Origin: Bacillota bacterium
Lineage (GTDB): Bacteria; Bacillota; Clostridia; Christensenellales; Aristaeellaceae
Direction of reading: 5' to 3'
Assembly: GCA_023415715.1 (NCBI GenBank)
Contig: JAEZJP010000083.1
Coordinates: 1-9,592, forward strand
Length of the DNA stretch: 9,592 bases
Within the stretch, counting starts at the first letter, position 1. Each line of letters opens with the position of its first letter. This document shows, one piece after another, positions 1 through 5,945 of the stretch. A model generated the notes under the pieces. That model worked only from the letters and a program-made list of their open reading frames with translations, did no database searches and was not told the origin of the DNA. Both the position numbers and the translations under genes were made by a program.

Positions 1-149
1 CCCACCACGCCCAGCGTCTGGCCCTTTACCACGTCAAAGTGCATGTCATCCACGGCGTGGAGCAGAACAGGCTTGCCGAACCAGTTGTTGCTGATGTTGA
101 AATGCTTGGTGAGGCCGTGAACCTTGATCAAGCTGTTTACGTTTTCCAT
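1..149 (-). CDS. dppF: Dipeptide/oligopeptide ABC transporter ATP-binding protein, DppF/OppF-like (5' part only)
   Basis: Only the first 49 codons are in the window; the gene continues beyond position 1. The visible N-terminus (MENVNSLIKVHGLTKHFNIS...) has the usual start of the second ATPase of peptide importers: a beta-strand with LTKHF, a short insert with WFGK, then AVDDMHFDVVKGQTLGVVG, which leads directly into the Walker A loop just past the edge. The start codon shares one base with the dppD stop (TGATG), and GGAGG lies 4 bases upstream inside the dppD end, so the two ATPases are probably translationally coupled. By family knowledge it would pair with DppD on the cytoplasmic face of the permease and hydrolyse ATP. 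The peptide class transported cannot be told from this fragment, and OppF is an equally good name. Confidence 0.85.
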   Translation of the reverse strand, partial: MENVNSLIKVHGLTKHFNISNNWFGKPVLLHAVDDMHFDVVKGQTLGVV

Positions 150-1123
150 CAGGCCTCCACCCCCTTATGAAGATAGCAGGCCACGCTGTGGCTGTCGCCC
201 AGCCGGACTGAACGGGGCGCCTGTTCGCGGCAAACCGGCATGCAATGGGCACAGCGGGGCGCGTAGCGGCATCCCTTGGTGTAATTTTGAACCATCGGCA
301 CTGTGCCGGGAATGTTGTGCAGCTTCTTTTCCGAGGTTTCCAGCGTGGGGATGGCCAGGAGCAAACCCTTTGTATACGGGTGGGCGGGATGGAGGAAAAC
401 CTCTTCCACCGTGCCCTGTTCCACGATCTGCCCCGCGTACATGACCACCATATCCTCGCATACCTCGGCCACCACGCCCAGGTTGTGGGTGATGAACATC
501 AGGGAACCGCCCTCCTTCAGGCGGATCATCAGGTCCAGCACCTGGGCCTGTATGGTCACATCCAGCGCGGTGGTGGATTCGTCGGCAATAAGAAGCCTTG
601 GATCACAGGCGATGGCCATGGCGATCATGGTGCGCTGGCGCATGCCGCCGGAAAACTGGTGGGGATAGTTCTTGATCCGCTTTTCCGGGTTGGGTATGCC
701 AACCTTTTTAAGCAGCCCCAGCGTCTTTTCCGTAAGCTCCTTTTTGGTAAGCTCCGGCTGGTGGCGGTGAAGCACTTCTTCAATTTGAAAGCCGATGGTT
801 AAAACGGGATTCAGGGAAGTCATGGGCTCCTGAAATACCATGGAGATTTCCTTGCCCCGGACCTTGTACATTTCCTGTTCCGTTTTTTTCAAAAGGTCGT
901 CTTCGCCTAGGTAAATGCTGCCCCCGGCCACCTTGGCTGCCGGCGGCAGAAGGCGCATGGCCGACAGGCTGGTAATGCTCTTGCCGCACCCCGACTCCCC
1001 CACTACGCCCAAGGCCTTGCCTTCTTTTACGGAAAAGGTAATATCGTCCAGCAGGTTAAACCGCTGTCCGTCGTCGTTTTGCAAATCCAGCCGAAATTTC
1101 TCAAACCGCAGAACATCCCGCAT
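149..1123 (-). CDS. dppD: Dipeptide/oligopeptide ABC transporter ATP-binding protein, DppD/OppD-like
   Basis: This 324-residue ATPase of a peptide importer is complete and of normal family length. Visible motifs in order are Walker A GESGCGKS (42-49), Q-loop Q98 in VFQEPMTSLNP, the ABC signature FSGGMRQR (157-164), Walker B LLIADE (177-182), the D-loop STTALD, and the switch histidine H213 in ITHNLGVVAE. The C-terminal oligopeptide-transporter extension follows (HPYTKGLL, then IPGTVP). It contains a cysteine cluster at 285, 291, 294 and 298, plus C316. In at least one DppD-type protein a cluster of this kind is reported to hold an iron-sulfur centre; that it does so here is inference. The start has a strong AAGGAGGA site about 6 bases upstream. 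It is the first gene of its transcript, followed without a gap by dppF. No permease or binding-protein gene is visible, so these should lie further left. OppD is an alternative name. Confidence 0.95.
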   Translation of the reverse strand: MRDVLRFEKFRLDLQNDDGQRFNLLDDITFSVKEGKALGVVGESGCGKSITSLSAMRLLPPAAKVAGGSIYLGEDDLLKKTEQEMYKVRGKEISMVFQEPMTSLNPVLTIGFQIEEVLHRHQPELTKKELTEKTLGLLKKVGIPNPEKRIKNYPHQFSGGMRQRTMIAMAIACDPRLLIADESTTALDVTIQAQVLDLMIRLKEGGSLMFITHNLGVVAEVCEDMVVMYAGQIVEQGTVEEVFLHPAHPYTKGLLLAIPTLETSEKKLHNIPGTVPMVQNYTKGCRYAPRCAHCMPVCREQAPRSVRLGDSHSVACYLHKGVEA

Positions 1124-1129
1124 CCTGTC

Positions 1130-1138
1130 TTCCTCCTT
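1130..1138 (-). promoter_or_regulatory. Ribosome binding site of dppD
   Basis: On the minus strand an AAGGAGGA stretch lies about 6 bases before the ATG at 1123. It supports this start and shows that dppD is independently translated as the first gene of the operon. Confidence 0.75.
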
Positions 1139-1163
1139 CGGCTTTTTATCGGCTTGTTTGAAT

Positions 1164-1179
1164 ATTGGTTTATACCAAT
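1164..1179. promoter_or_regulatory. 16-bp palindrome upstream of dppD, candidate GntR/HutC-type operator
   Basis: The sequence ATTGGT-TTAT-ACCAAT has perfect 6-bp arms around a 4-base centre, 41-56 bases before the dppD start. Its core GTTTATAC fits the GT-N-TA-N-AC pattern known for HutC-subfamily GntR regulators, and it resembles sites of the NagR/DasR type. On the minus strand it contains TATAAA, a possible -10 element, but no good -35 lies 16-18 bases upstream. Binding would plausibly block transcription of the peptide importer. No GntR gene is in the window, so the regulator is unknown. Confidence 0.5.
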
Positions 1180-1609
1180 TCTGAATAAGTAAGATGATCG
1201 GTACAGTATAGCTGTTTCGTTACATCAAATGCCCGAATGGAATTTTCCCGCCCTACAGTGCCCTGCGTTTCCGTTCCCGGAAGCTTCAAATATGAAAAAT
1301 CGCATAATCAAAATTGAAATATGCAATCCACGCCTATATGCTATCACATTACGGGCTTAATTTGAAGGATTTTCGATAGAAATCTTGTATTTTTTTCGTT
1401 TTTACTGAGCCGCCCCGTTACATTTTACGTGCAACTCTTTCGAACATTTTATCGATTTTAGATACCTTCATTCGTGTTTTTGTCAGTTTTGGTCCTATTC
1501 AGAAATACATTTGTACGCCCTCTTTGGTTCCTTCCCACAAAATTGTCATATACCTTTTCTGATTTTCTGATCGTGAAAGCACAACAAATAGCACATGGTG
1601 CGATCCTGT
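1180..1609. other. AT-rich intergenic stretch without a recognised gene
   Basis: This is most of the spacer between the divergent dppD and tetR genes. It is rich in T-runs and has stop codons in all frames, and no small ORF with a ribosome binding site was found. Weak features are an 8-base direct repeat CGTTACAT (1218-1225 and 1416-1423) and a small hairpin GCAC-ATG-GTGC (1591-1601). The dppD promoter should lie in the left part, but no convincing -35/-10 pair could be assigned by eye. A small RNA cannot be excluded. Confidence 0.5.
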
Positions 1610-1637
1610 TTGCATTTACCGCCTCATGCGGTATAAT
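1610..1637 (+). promoter_or_regulatory. Possible distal sigma-A promoter upstream of tetR
   Basis: A perfect -10 box TATAAT (1632-1637) lies 16 bases after TTGCAT (1610-1615). Transcription would begin near 1644 and give a leader of about 150 bases running through the two palindromic operators before tetR. The leader holds a GC-rich segment: GCGGCC (1662-1667) can pair with GGCCGC (1694-1699), and CCCGCGGG (1666-1673) is self-complementary. Start-site evidence is absent, so this is a sequence-only prediction. Confidence 0.4.
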
Positions 1638-1716
1638 CCAAATTACAAAGTAACGAATGAAGCGGCCCGCGGGAGAGAGGGGACAACATGTAAGGCCGCC
1701 GAATATCAGGATAAAG

Positions 1717-1746
1717 TGACATACTTGTCATATGACAGGGTTGTCA
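1717..1746. promoter_or_regulatory. Two tandem palindromic operators upstream of tetR
   Basis: There are two copies of TGACA-N4-TGTCA, at 1717-1730 (centre TACT) and 1733-1746 (centre GGGT), separated by two bases. The pitch between copies is 16 bp. Because the arms are identical, the inner arms also form a perfect 12-bp palindrome TGTCATATGACA (1726-1737). The right arm of the second copy coincides with the -35 box TTGTCA of the tetR promoter. This is the expected arrangement for autorepression by the TetR protein encoded just downstream, with two dimers able to bind side by side. Confidence 0.7.
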
Positions 1747-1769
1747 TTTTGTTTTTACCGTGCTATACT
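1741..1769 (+). promoter_or_regulatory. Sigma-A promoter of the tetR operon
   Basis: TTGTCA (1741-1746) and TATACT (1764-1769) are spaced by 17 bases, close to the sigma-A consensus, with transcription expected from about 1776. The leader is short and leads straight into AGGAGGTG (1779-1786), 5 bases before the tetR ATG. The -35 box is inside the second palindromic operator. Confidence 0.75.
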
Positions 1770-1791
1770 ATCCTAATTAGGAGGTGCGAAG

Positions 1792-2397
1792 ATGCCTAAG
1801 GATACGTATTTCAATCTTTCCGAGCCAAAACGAAAAGCAGTGTTTGATGCTGCCGTGGGAGAGTTCTCGGTGCACATGTTCAGCGAGGCCTCCATTAATC
1901 GCATTGTCAAAGCGGCACAAATCCCAAGAGGCAGCTTTTATCAGTATTTTGACGGGAAAGAGGACCTGTTTTCGCATGTAATTGCCTTGATCTTTAATGA
2001 AATAGAAGAGATTATGCAAGCCAGGCGGAGAGACAGACAGGACGCGGATGCTCTGTCGCTCTTTATGGAAAAAGTGTACGCAACCGCTGAACTTAACAAG
2101 AAAAAACCGGAATACGTGCAGATAACCCTTTTGCAATCCAGGGACAAAACGCATTTTGTCAGGCAGTTTTTCGAGATATCCGCCGCTCAAAGACAGAGTG
2201 TGCTTAAGCTGTTCGAGTGCGATAAACAGCGCGGAATTGTCAGGGAAGACGCCGACAGCTCGCTGGTAATCGACATGATCTATACCTTGTCGAAGGAGTT
2301 ATTCTTTGACGTTGGCATGGACAGCGATGCCTATATAAAGAAGATGGAAGCGGTTATTAACATTATCCGGGACGGAATCAGGAGGAATTCAATATGA
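1792..2397 (+). CDS. TetR/AcrR-family transcriptional regulator
   Basis: This 201-residue protein has a TetR-type N-terminal DNA-binding domain. Following AVFDAAVGEFS, the helix-turn-helix covers about residues 34-53 (SINRIVKAAQIPRGSFYQYF), ending in the family hallmark SFYQYF and then the DGKEDLF helix. The rest (about 60-201) is helical and variable, as expected for the ligand-binding and dimerisation domain, and gives no clue to the ligand. The ATG has a strong AGGAGGTG site. The gene's last bases overlap the downstream hydrolase start (ATGA), so the two are co-transcribed and coupled. The palindromes at 1717-1746 overlap its promoter, so autorepression is likely. In such pairs the regulator often responds to the compound handled by the neighbouring enzyme; that is inference here. 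Confidence 0.93.
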   Translation: MPKDTYFNLSEPKRKAVFDAAVGEFSVHMFSEASINRIVKAAQIPRGSFYQYFDGKEDLFSHVIALIFNEIEEIMQARRRDRQDADALSLFMEKVYATAELNKKKPEYVQITLLQSRDKTHFVRQFFEISAAQRQSVLKLFECDKQRGIVREDADSSLVIDMIYTLSKELFFDVGMDSDAYIKKMEAVINIIRDGIRRNSI

Positions 2398-3254
2398 AAA
2401 TTCAATCAGGGATTGTATCCACAGAGGGCGATGAGCTGTATTACAAGGCCCGCGGAGCCGGCAAACCGATCCTTTTCATAGCCCCGGGAGGCGGTAACGG
2501 CGACGACTATCTGCCGGTAGCGAACATCTTGGCGGCCTCATACAAAGTGATCACTTATGACCGAAGGGCCAACGCAAGGAGCACGAGGCATTTCCCCAAT
2601 GAATTCAGCATTCGCCAGCAAAGCCGCGATGCTATGGCCGTCCTCAATGAGTTGGGGGAAACAAAGGCCCTTGTCGTTGGCAACAGCAGCGGCGCCGTTA
2701 TTGCGTTGGACATGGCCACAGCCTTTCCAGAGCATGTCCATGCGGCCATCATTCACGAGGCTCCTATCCCGTCGGTACTGCCAGAAGCCGGGAAATGGAA
2801 GGACTTTTTCTTTACCTGTAACAAACTTGCCAAAGAAAAAGGGGCTTCGGCTGGAGCAAAGAAATTTATCTTTGGCACCGAATTGCCGGTTTATCCTCTT
2901 CTTTGGGCAACTATAAAGCTTAGGGTATTCATGAAGAAAGAAAGTCTGGAAAACGAACCTCCGAGAATAAGCAGAACGGATGCAACCGATGTACTCCTGC
3001 TAAACGAGCTGCTGCCGGTTACAGGGTATGAGCCGGATTTTGAAACGGCAAAGGCTGGCGGCGCAAAGTTGTATATTGGCTGTGGCCGGTATGGACTTAA
3101 GCGAAACGCATGGTACGCCAAAGCGGCACGGATTATGGCAGAAAAGCTCTCGTGCGAGATGGTTGAGTTTCCGGGGCATCACGGCTCGTTTATGGACCGC
3201 CCGGCTGAATGGGCGGATATTGTCAAGGATACAGCGCGTAAAGCGAACTGGTAA
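2394..3254 (+). CDS. Alpha/beta-fold hydrolase
   Basis: This 286-residue cytoplasmic protein has an alpha/beta hydrolase layout. It shows the first strand and oxyanion region ILFIAPGGGNGDD (about 26-38), the strand VITYDRRANARST (52-64), and the nucleophile elbow VVGNSSGAV (94-102) with serine S98 in GNSSG. The C-terminal histidine region EFPGHHGSF (258-266) has H263 as the likely catalytic histidine. The acid residue is not obvious: after the late strand LYIGCGRYG the usual aspartate position is occupied by R/Y, so an earlier Asp (for example in the 185-189 or 215 region) may serve. No signal peptide is seen. The start overlaps tetR by ATGA, with GGAGG upstream inside tetR. The substrate is unknown; an ester, lactone or lipid-like compound sensed by the TetR protein is a reasonable guess. 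Confidence 0.9.
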   Translation: MKIQSGIVSTEGDELYYKARGAGKPILFIAPGGGNGDDYLPVANILAASYKVITYDRRANARSTRHFPNEFSIRQQSRDAMAVLNELGETKALVVGNSSGAVIALDMATAFPEHVHAAIIHEAPIPSVLPEAGKWKDFFFTCNKLAKEKGASAGAKKFIFGTELPVYPLLWATIKLRVFMKKESLENEPPRISRTDATDVLLLNELLPVTGYEPDFETAKAGGAKLYIGCGRYGLKRNAWYAKAARIMAEKLSCEMVEFPGHHGSFMDRPAEWADIVKDTARKANW

Positions 3255-3322
3255 GTCACAGAGTTCCTGCAGATACTACGGAATCAGTAAACCTATCGAT
3301 TCCTAAAGGGTTGTGATATGGA

Positions 3323-3532
3323 ATGAATCAAAAAGCAAAGAAGATCGTTGTCCGCCTGCTGATTCTCATTGTACCGTTTGTCATCCTTGCGGTCCTATAT
3401 CCGCTGCTTCCGGACCAGATCTATACGGGGCGGCACCTGTTTGGAAGCTCCTTTATGGGGAAACAGTTTGTTTTTCTATTGGGTTTTATCCCGTATATTC
3501 TCTATTGGAAGGCAACCAGGAAGAGCCGCTGA
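3323..3532 (+). CDS. Small two-helix membrane protein, DUF1648-like fragment
   Basis: This 69-residue predicted protein has a basic N-terminus (MNQKAKKIVVR), a hydrophobic helix at about 9-27, a YPLLPDQI motif (26-33), a short polar loop, a second helix at about 48-61, and a basic end KATRKSR. The LPDQI after the first helix recalls the DUF1648 membrane domain, where such a motif is usually followed by P-x-H; here the sequence diverges (YTGRHLFG). The positive-inside rule suggests both ends are cytoplasmic. It begins 68 bases after the hydrolase stop and is probably the last gene of the tetR operon. The ribosome binding site is weak (AAAGGG is 12 bases away). It could be a small accessory protein or the remnant of a larger DUF1648 protein. 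Confidence 0.6.
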   Translation: MNQKAKKIVVRLLILIVPFVILAVLYPLLPDQIYTGRHLFGSSFMGKQFVFLLGFIPYILYWKATRKSR

Positions 3533-3741
3533 TGCAAGGGACATTTTAGCGTGTCACGCTAGCAACTACCCTGAAAGCGACCGATGATTACCTTACCAAC
3601 GAACCTCCCCCCAGCCTCCTTCGTCGGCAGCCCCCTCCAAAAGGGAGCCTTTTGGAAAACCTCCCTCACAGAGGGATGTGACGACGAAGGAGGCGGAAGG
3701 AGTATATGCTTTGGGTTGCGAATGCCACTATCATTCAACGG
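3533..3741. other. Intergenic stretch carrying a compound repeat
   Basis: Between the small membrane-protein gene and the deoR promoter there is no credible gene. Reading frames crossing this stretch run through the inverted-repeat element and have low-complexity Pro/Gly-type translations. The recognisable contents are the repeat at 3614-3694 and, just after this stretch, the hairpin at 3742-3775. Confidence 0.5.
3614..3694. repeat. Compound inverted-repeat element with nested hairpins (MITE-like)
   Basis: A 13-bp perfect outer inverted repeat, GCCTCCTTCGTCG (3614-3626) and its complement (3682-3694), encloses two more hairpins. These are TCCAAAAGG/CCTTTTGGA (3636-3644 and 3648-3656, 3-base loop) and TCCCTC/GAGGGA (3662-3667 and 3671-3676, 3-base loop). 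The result is a three-way cloverleaf-like fold of 81 bases in either strand. The cytosine-rich flank (CCTCCCCCC) and overall design match non-coding intergenic repeats common in clostridial genomes; calling it mobile is inference, as no clear target duplication was seen. Confidence 0.65.
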
Positions 3742-3783
3742 AAAGACTCAGCCGCCTTTTAACGGTTGAGTCTTTGTTTATAT
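3742..3783 (+). terminator. Terminator-like hairpin before deoR
   Basis: AAAGACTCAGCCG (3742-3754) pairs with CGGTTGAGTCTTT (3763-3775) through 13 pairs including one G-U, around an 8-base loop CCTTTTAA. On the plus strand it is followed by GTTTATATT, a moderately U-rich tail, so it probably ends the tetR-operon transcript and insulates the deoR promoter 25 bases further on. Confidence 0.65.
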
Positions 3784-3796
3784 TCAAAGCAAGAAT

Positions 3797-3846
3797 GTTC
3801 ATGTATGTTGACATTCAAGTTGAAACAATCTAATATGAACATGAAC
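3797..3846. promoter_or_regulatory. Inverted 8-bp arms flanking the deoR promoter, candidate operator pair
   Basis: GTTCATGT (3797-3804) lies just upstream of the -35 box. Its exact complement ACATGAAC (3839-3846) lies just after the -10 box, over the expected start of transcription. Arm centres are 42 bp apart, equal to four helical turns, so a multimeric regulator could hold both on one face of the DNA. The right side has additional half-sites, ATGAAC (3835-3840, overlapping the -10) and GAAC (3847-3850). Between the core boxes is a further palindrome, TTCAA-G-TTGAA (3814-3824). Autorepression by the adjacent DeoR protein is the natural reading but is not shown. Confidence 0.55.
3808..3836 (+). 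promoter_or_regulatory. Strong sigma-A promoter of the deoR-kinase-pdxA2 operon
   Basis: TTGACA (3808-3813) matches the consensus exactly and is followed after 17 bases by TAATAT (3831-3836). Transcription should start near 3843, giving a leader of about 27 bases before the preferred ATG. Such a strong promoter fits a gene set held off by a repressor. Confidence 0.8.
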
Positions 3847-3858
3847 GAACAAACCATT

Positions 3859-3862
3859 GGAG
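3859..3862 (+). promoter_or_regulatory. Ribosome binding site that selects the deoR start
   Basis: GGAG is only 1 base from the ATG at 3864 but 7 bases from the ATG at 3870. The spacing favours the second ATG, giving a protein two residues shorter than the longest frame. Confidence 0.6.
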
Positions 3863-3869
3863 AATGACC

Positions 3870-4631
3870 ATGAATCAAGCGGAGAGGCAGCAGTTCATTA
3901 TCGAAAGGCTCACGAAGGATAGCTATGCGGAAGTGGATCAGCTTGCCAGTGAAATGGCGGTCAGCACCATGACTGTACGGCGGGACCTGGACCTGCTTTG
4001 CGATTCCGGGCTTGTGGCGCGCTACCATGGCGGAGCGAGGCTTAACAAAAGCCTTATCGGCGAAATCAGCTACGCCAAAAAGAACACCCGGCAGATAAAG
4101 GAAAAAAAGCTGATCGCAAGCCGGGCTGTGGAACAGATCGGGAACGGCGATGTGGTTTTTCTGGATTCAGGTACAACCACAGGGGAGATCGCGAAACTCC
4201 TGTGCTTAAAAAACCGTGATCTAACGGTTGTCACCAATGACTTGAACGCCGCGCTGATCCTCACTGAATCCAGCGTGCACCTGATTATTCTGGGCGGCGT
4301 CGTGCACAAGAGCACACAAAGCGTCATCAGCCATTCGGAGGAGCAGGATCTGAAAAGGTACCGCTTCTCGAAGGCTTTTATCGGCACGCCGGCCATCGAC
4401 CGGGAGTTCAATATATATACGCCCACCATGGACAAGTATTACGTTAAGCGCGCCGTCATGCAAAATTCGTTGGAATCCTACCTGGTGGCTGATTCCAGCA
4501 AGTTCTACGGCCAATCTCTTTGCGTGGTGGGCAGTCTTCCGGAGTTCACCGGCGTCATCACAGACAAGAAATTCAGCGAGGAAGAATCAAAGCGCCTCAC
4601 GGATATGTTCGTCCGCATACTCGGCGTGTGA
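3870..4631 (+). CDS. DeoR-family transcriptional regulator
   Basis: This regulator has 253 residues from the preferred start. The N-terminal winged helix-turn-helix spans about residues 5-57, with VDQLASEMAVSTMTVRRDLDLL (22-43) and the wing GLVARYHGGA (47-56), typical of DeoR proteins. The C-terminal sugar-phosphate sensor domain follows, with FLDSGTTT (97-104) forming the phosphate-binding loop, VTNDLN (121-126), ILGG (140-143), FSKAFIG (166-172) and VADSSKF (206-212). Family members normally repress sugar catabolic genes and release DNA on binding a phosphorylated intermediate. The next gene, a sugar-acid kinase, follows after 18 bases, and the flanking promoter has inverted arms. A 4-phosphorylated tetronate or dihydroxyacetone phosphate is thus a plausible inducer, by inference. 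An ATG at 3864 would add Met-Thr. Confidence 0.94.
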   Translation: MNQAERQQFIIERLTKDSYAEVDQLASEMAVSTMTVRRDLDLLCDSGLVARYHGGARLNKSLIGEISYAKKNTRQIKEKKLIASRAVEQIGNGDVVFLDSGTTTGEIAKLLCLKNRDLTVVTNDLNAALILTESSVHLIILGGVVHKSTQSVISHSEEQDLKRYRFSKAFIGTPAIDREFNIYTPTMDKYYVKRAVMQNSLESYLVADSSKFYGQSLCVVGSLPEFTGVITDKKFSEEESKRLTDMFVRILGV

Positions 4632-4634
4632 CTT

Positions 4635-4641
4635 AAGGGGG
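4635..4641 (+). promoter_or_regulatory. Ribosome binding site that selects a TTG start for the kinase
   Basis: AAGGGGG sits 8 bases before TTG 4650 and 2 bases before TTG 4644. No ATG or GTG exists nearby in frame, and the family signature begins only a few residues in, so a TTG start is required. Confidence 0.6.
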
Positions 4642-4649
4642 AATTGCAT

Positions 4650-5945
4650 TTGGACTGCCTGCTTGTTTCCGACGACCTGACCGGGGCCAACGCCACAGGC
4701 GCGCTGCTGGCCAAGCACGGCTACAGCGTGGTGACGGCGCTTGACCCAAACTTTGCACCGGCCGGAGAGCTTGACATATTGTCCCTTGTCACCTACAGCC
4801 GCAACCTGCCCATGGAGGAGGCTTCCTTACGCGTGCGGGAGGCCGTTTCCTCGCGCCGCAGCGATGATATCCTTTTGTATGCCAAGCGGATCGACAGCAC
4901 GCTGCGGGGAAACCCCGGCGCGGAGACCGACGCCATGCTGGATGCGCTGGGCGGGGGGTATGTGGCCGCGGTGGTATCCGCCTTCCCCAGGGCCGGCCGG
5001 GTGGTTAAAAACTCCAATGTGCTGGTGAACGGCGTGATGCTCATGGAAAGCTCCGCGGCGCTGGATGTGTTAAGCCCTGTTCACAGTTCCAGCGTTGTTG
5101 ATATTTTCAGGGAACAGTCACGCAGGAAAATCGCGACGGTGACCGGCGAATCATACGATAAGGGCGAAGTATTCCTTGCGGAAAAGATCAAGACGCTTGT
5201 ACTTAAAGGGTATGAAATCCTTGTTTTTGACGCGTCAAGCGATGATGATATTTCCCTCATTGCCAGCGCGCTGCTTCTTACCCATCTAAAATATGTGACG
5301 GTGGACCCCGGCCCTTTCACTGCCGCTATGTACGGAAAGCTGCATGCCTTCCAGAAAAAAGAAAGCGGCTCAAAGCTGCTTCTTGTAGCGGGCAGCATCT
5401 GCCCGGAACTTAGGCGTCAGATGGAGGCACTTTTCAAAAGCCGGGAAGTTGCTGCGGAATCCATTGATGCAAGCCGCCTTCTTGGCAGCACCAAAGAACG
5501 GGAGGCAGAAATCAGCCGGTCAGCCGTGGCTCTTTTACAAAAATCCGGTGACAGCCGGCTTTTGTGCCTTATGAGCGACGGCATGTTTACAGGTGAAAAG
5601 GCGCTCCCGCCGCCTGGCTTTGAAGAAAACTCCGGCGGCCGCTCCCCTTCCCAAGTCATCGCTGAAAGCTTTGGGGAGGCGGCGCTTCAAATCCTGCAAG
5701 CATGCGGCGGTATCCGCGGCGCGTTTTTGTCTGGCGGCGACATCGCAGCATCTGTGTGCCGGGCACTTCACGCTACAGGTCTTCAAGTAATGGACGAAGT
5801 CCTCCCGCTGGCCATTTACGGGCGCCTTAAAGGCGGCGCAAGGGACGGGCTGCACCTTATTACCAAGGGCGGCATGGTAGGAAACGATGAAGCTGTGCTT
5901 ACATGCGTGGATTATCTTATAAAAAGAACGGATGAAAAGGAATGA
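4650..5945 (+). CDS. Four-carbon acid sugar kinase family protein (D-threonate/D-erythronate kinase-like)
   Basis: This former DUF1537 kinase has 431 residues from the TTG at 4650, normal length for the family. The N-terminal substrate domain opens with LLVSDDLTGAN (4-14), the family signature, and holds KRIDSTLRGNPG (79-90), another conserved block. The C-terminal nucleotide domain begins near LLLVAGSICPELRRQM (243-258). It carries LSGGDIA (360-366) and ITKGGMVGNDE (414-424), the glycine-rich ATP-binding elements. It should phosphorylate the terminal C4 hydroxyl of a tetronate; with PdxA2 next door, D-threonate or D-erythronate is most likely, while the stereochemistry cannot be read from sequence. 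AAGGGGG (4635-4641) is 8 bases from TTG 4650 but only 2 from TTG 4644, so 4650 is preferred. The stop overlaps an ATG by ATGA, and pdxA2 follows immediately. Confidence 0.9.
   Translation: MDCLLVSDDLTGANATGALLAKHGYSVVTALDPNFAPAGELDILSLVTYSRNLPMEEASLRVREAVSSRRSDDILLYAKRIDSTLRGNPGAETDAMLDALGGGYVAAVVSAFPRAGRVVKNSNVLVNGVMLMESSAALDVLSPVHSSSVVDIFREQSRRKIATVTGESYDKGEVFLAEKIKTLVLKGYEILVFDASSDDDISLIASALLLTHLKYVTVDPGPFTAAMYGKLHAFQKKESGSKLLLVAGSICPELRRQMEALFKSREVAAESIDASRLLGSTKEREAEISRSAVALLQKSGDSRLLCLMSDGMFTGEKALPPPGFEENSGGRSPSQVIAESFGEAALQILQACGGIRGAFLSGGDIAASVCRALHATGLQVMDEVLPLAIYGRLKGGARDGLHLITKGGMVGNDEAVLTCVDYLIKRTDEKE

Noticed and set aside
124..802. Plus-strand open frames of 106-185 codons opposite dppD
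   Set aside because: They are antisense shadows of a gene with complete ABC ATPase motifs, have no ribosome binding sites and encode no recognisable domain.
1124..1791. Riboswitch in the dppD-tetR spacer
   Set aside because: No recognisable conserved riboswitch core or anti-terminator arrangement was found on either strand. The long AT-rich stretch has only short hairpins.
3313..3549. An alternative 78-codon frame overlapping the small membrane protein
   Set aside because: It competes with the frame at 3323, whose translation shows two clean membrane helices and charged ends, while this one lacks a hydrophobic pattern.
3584..3769. A 61-codon frame across the compound repeat
   Set aside because: It reads straight through non-coding inverted repeats and has no ribosome binding site. 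Its sequence reflects the repeat.
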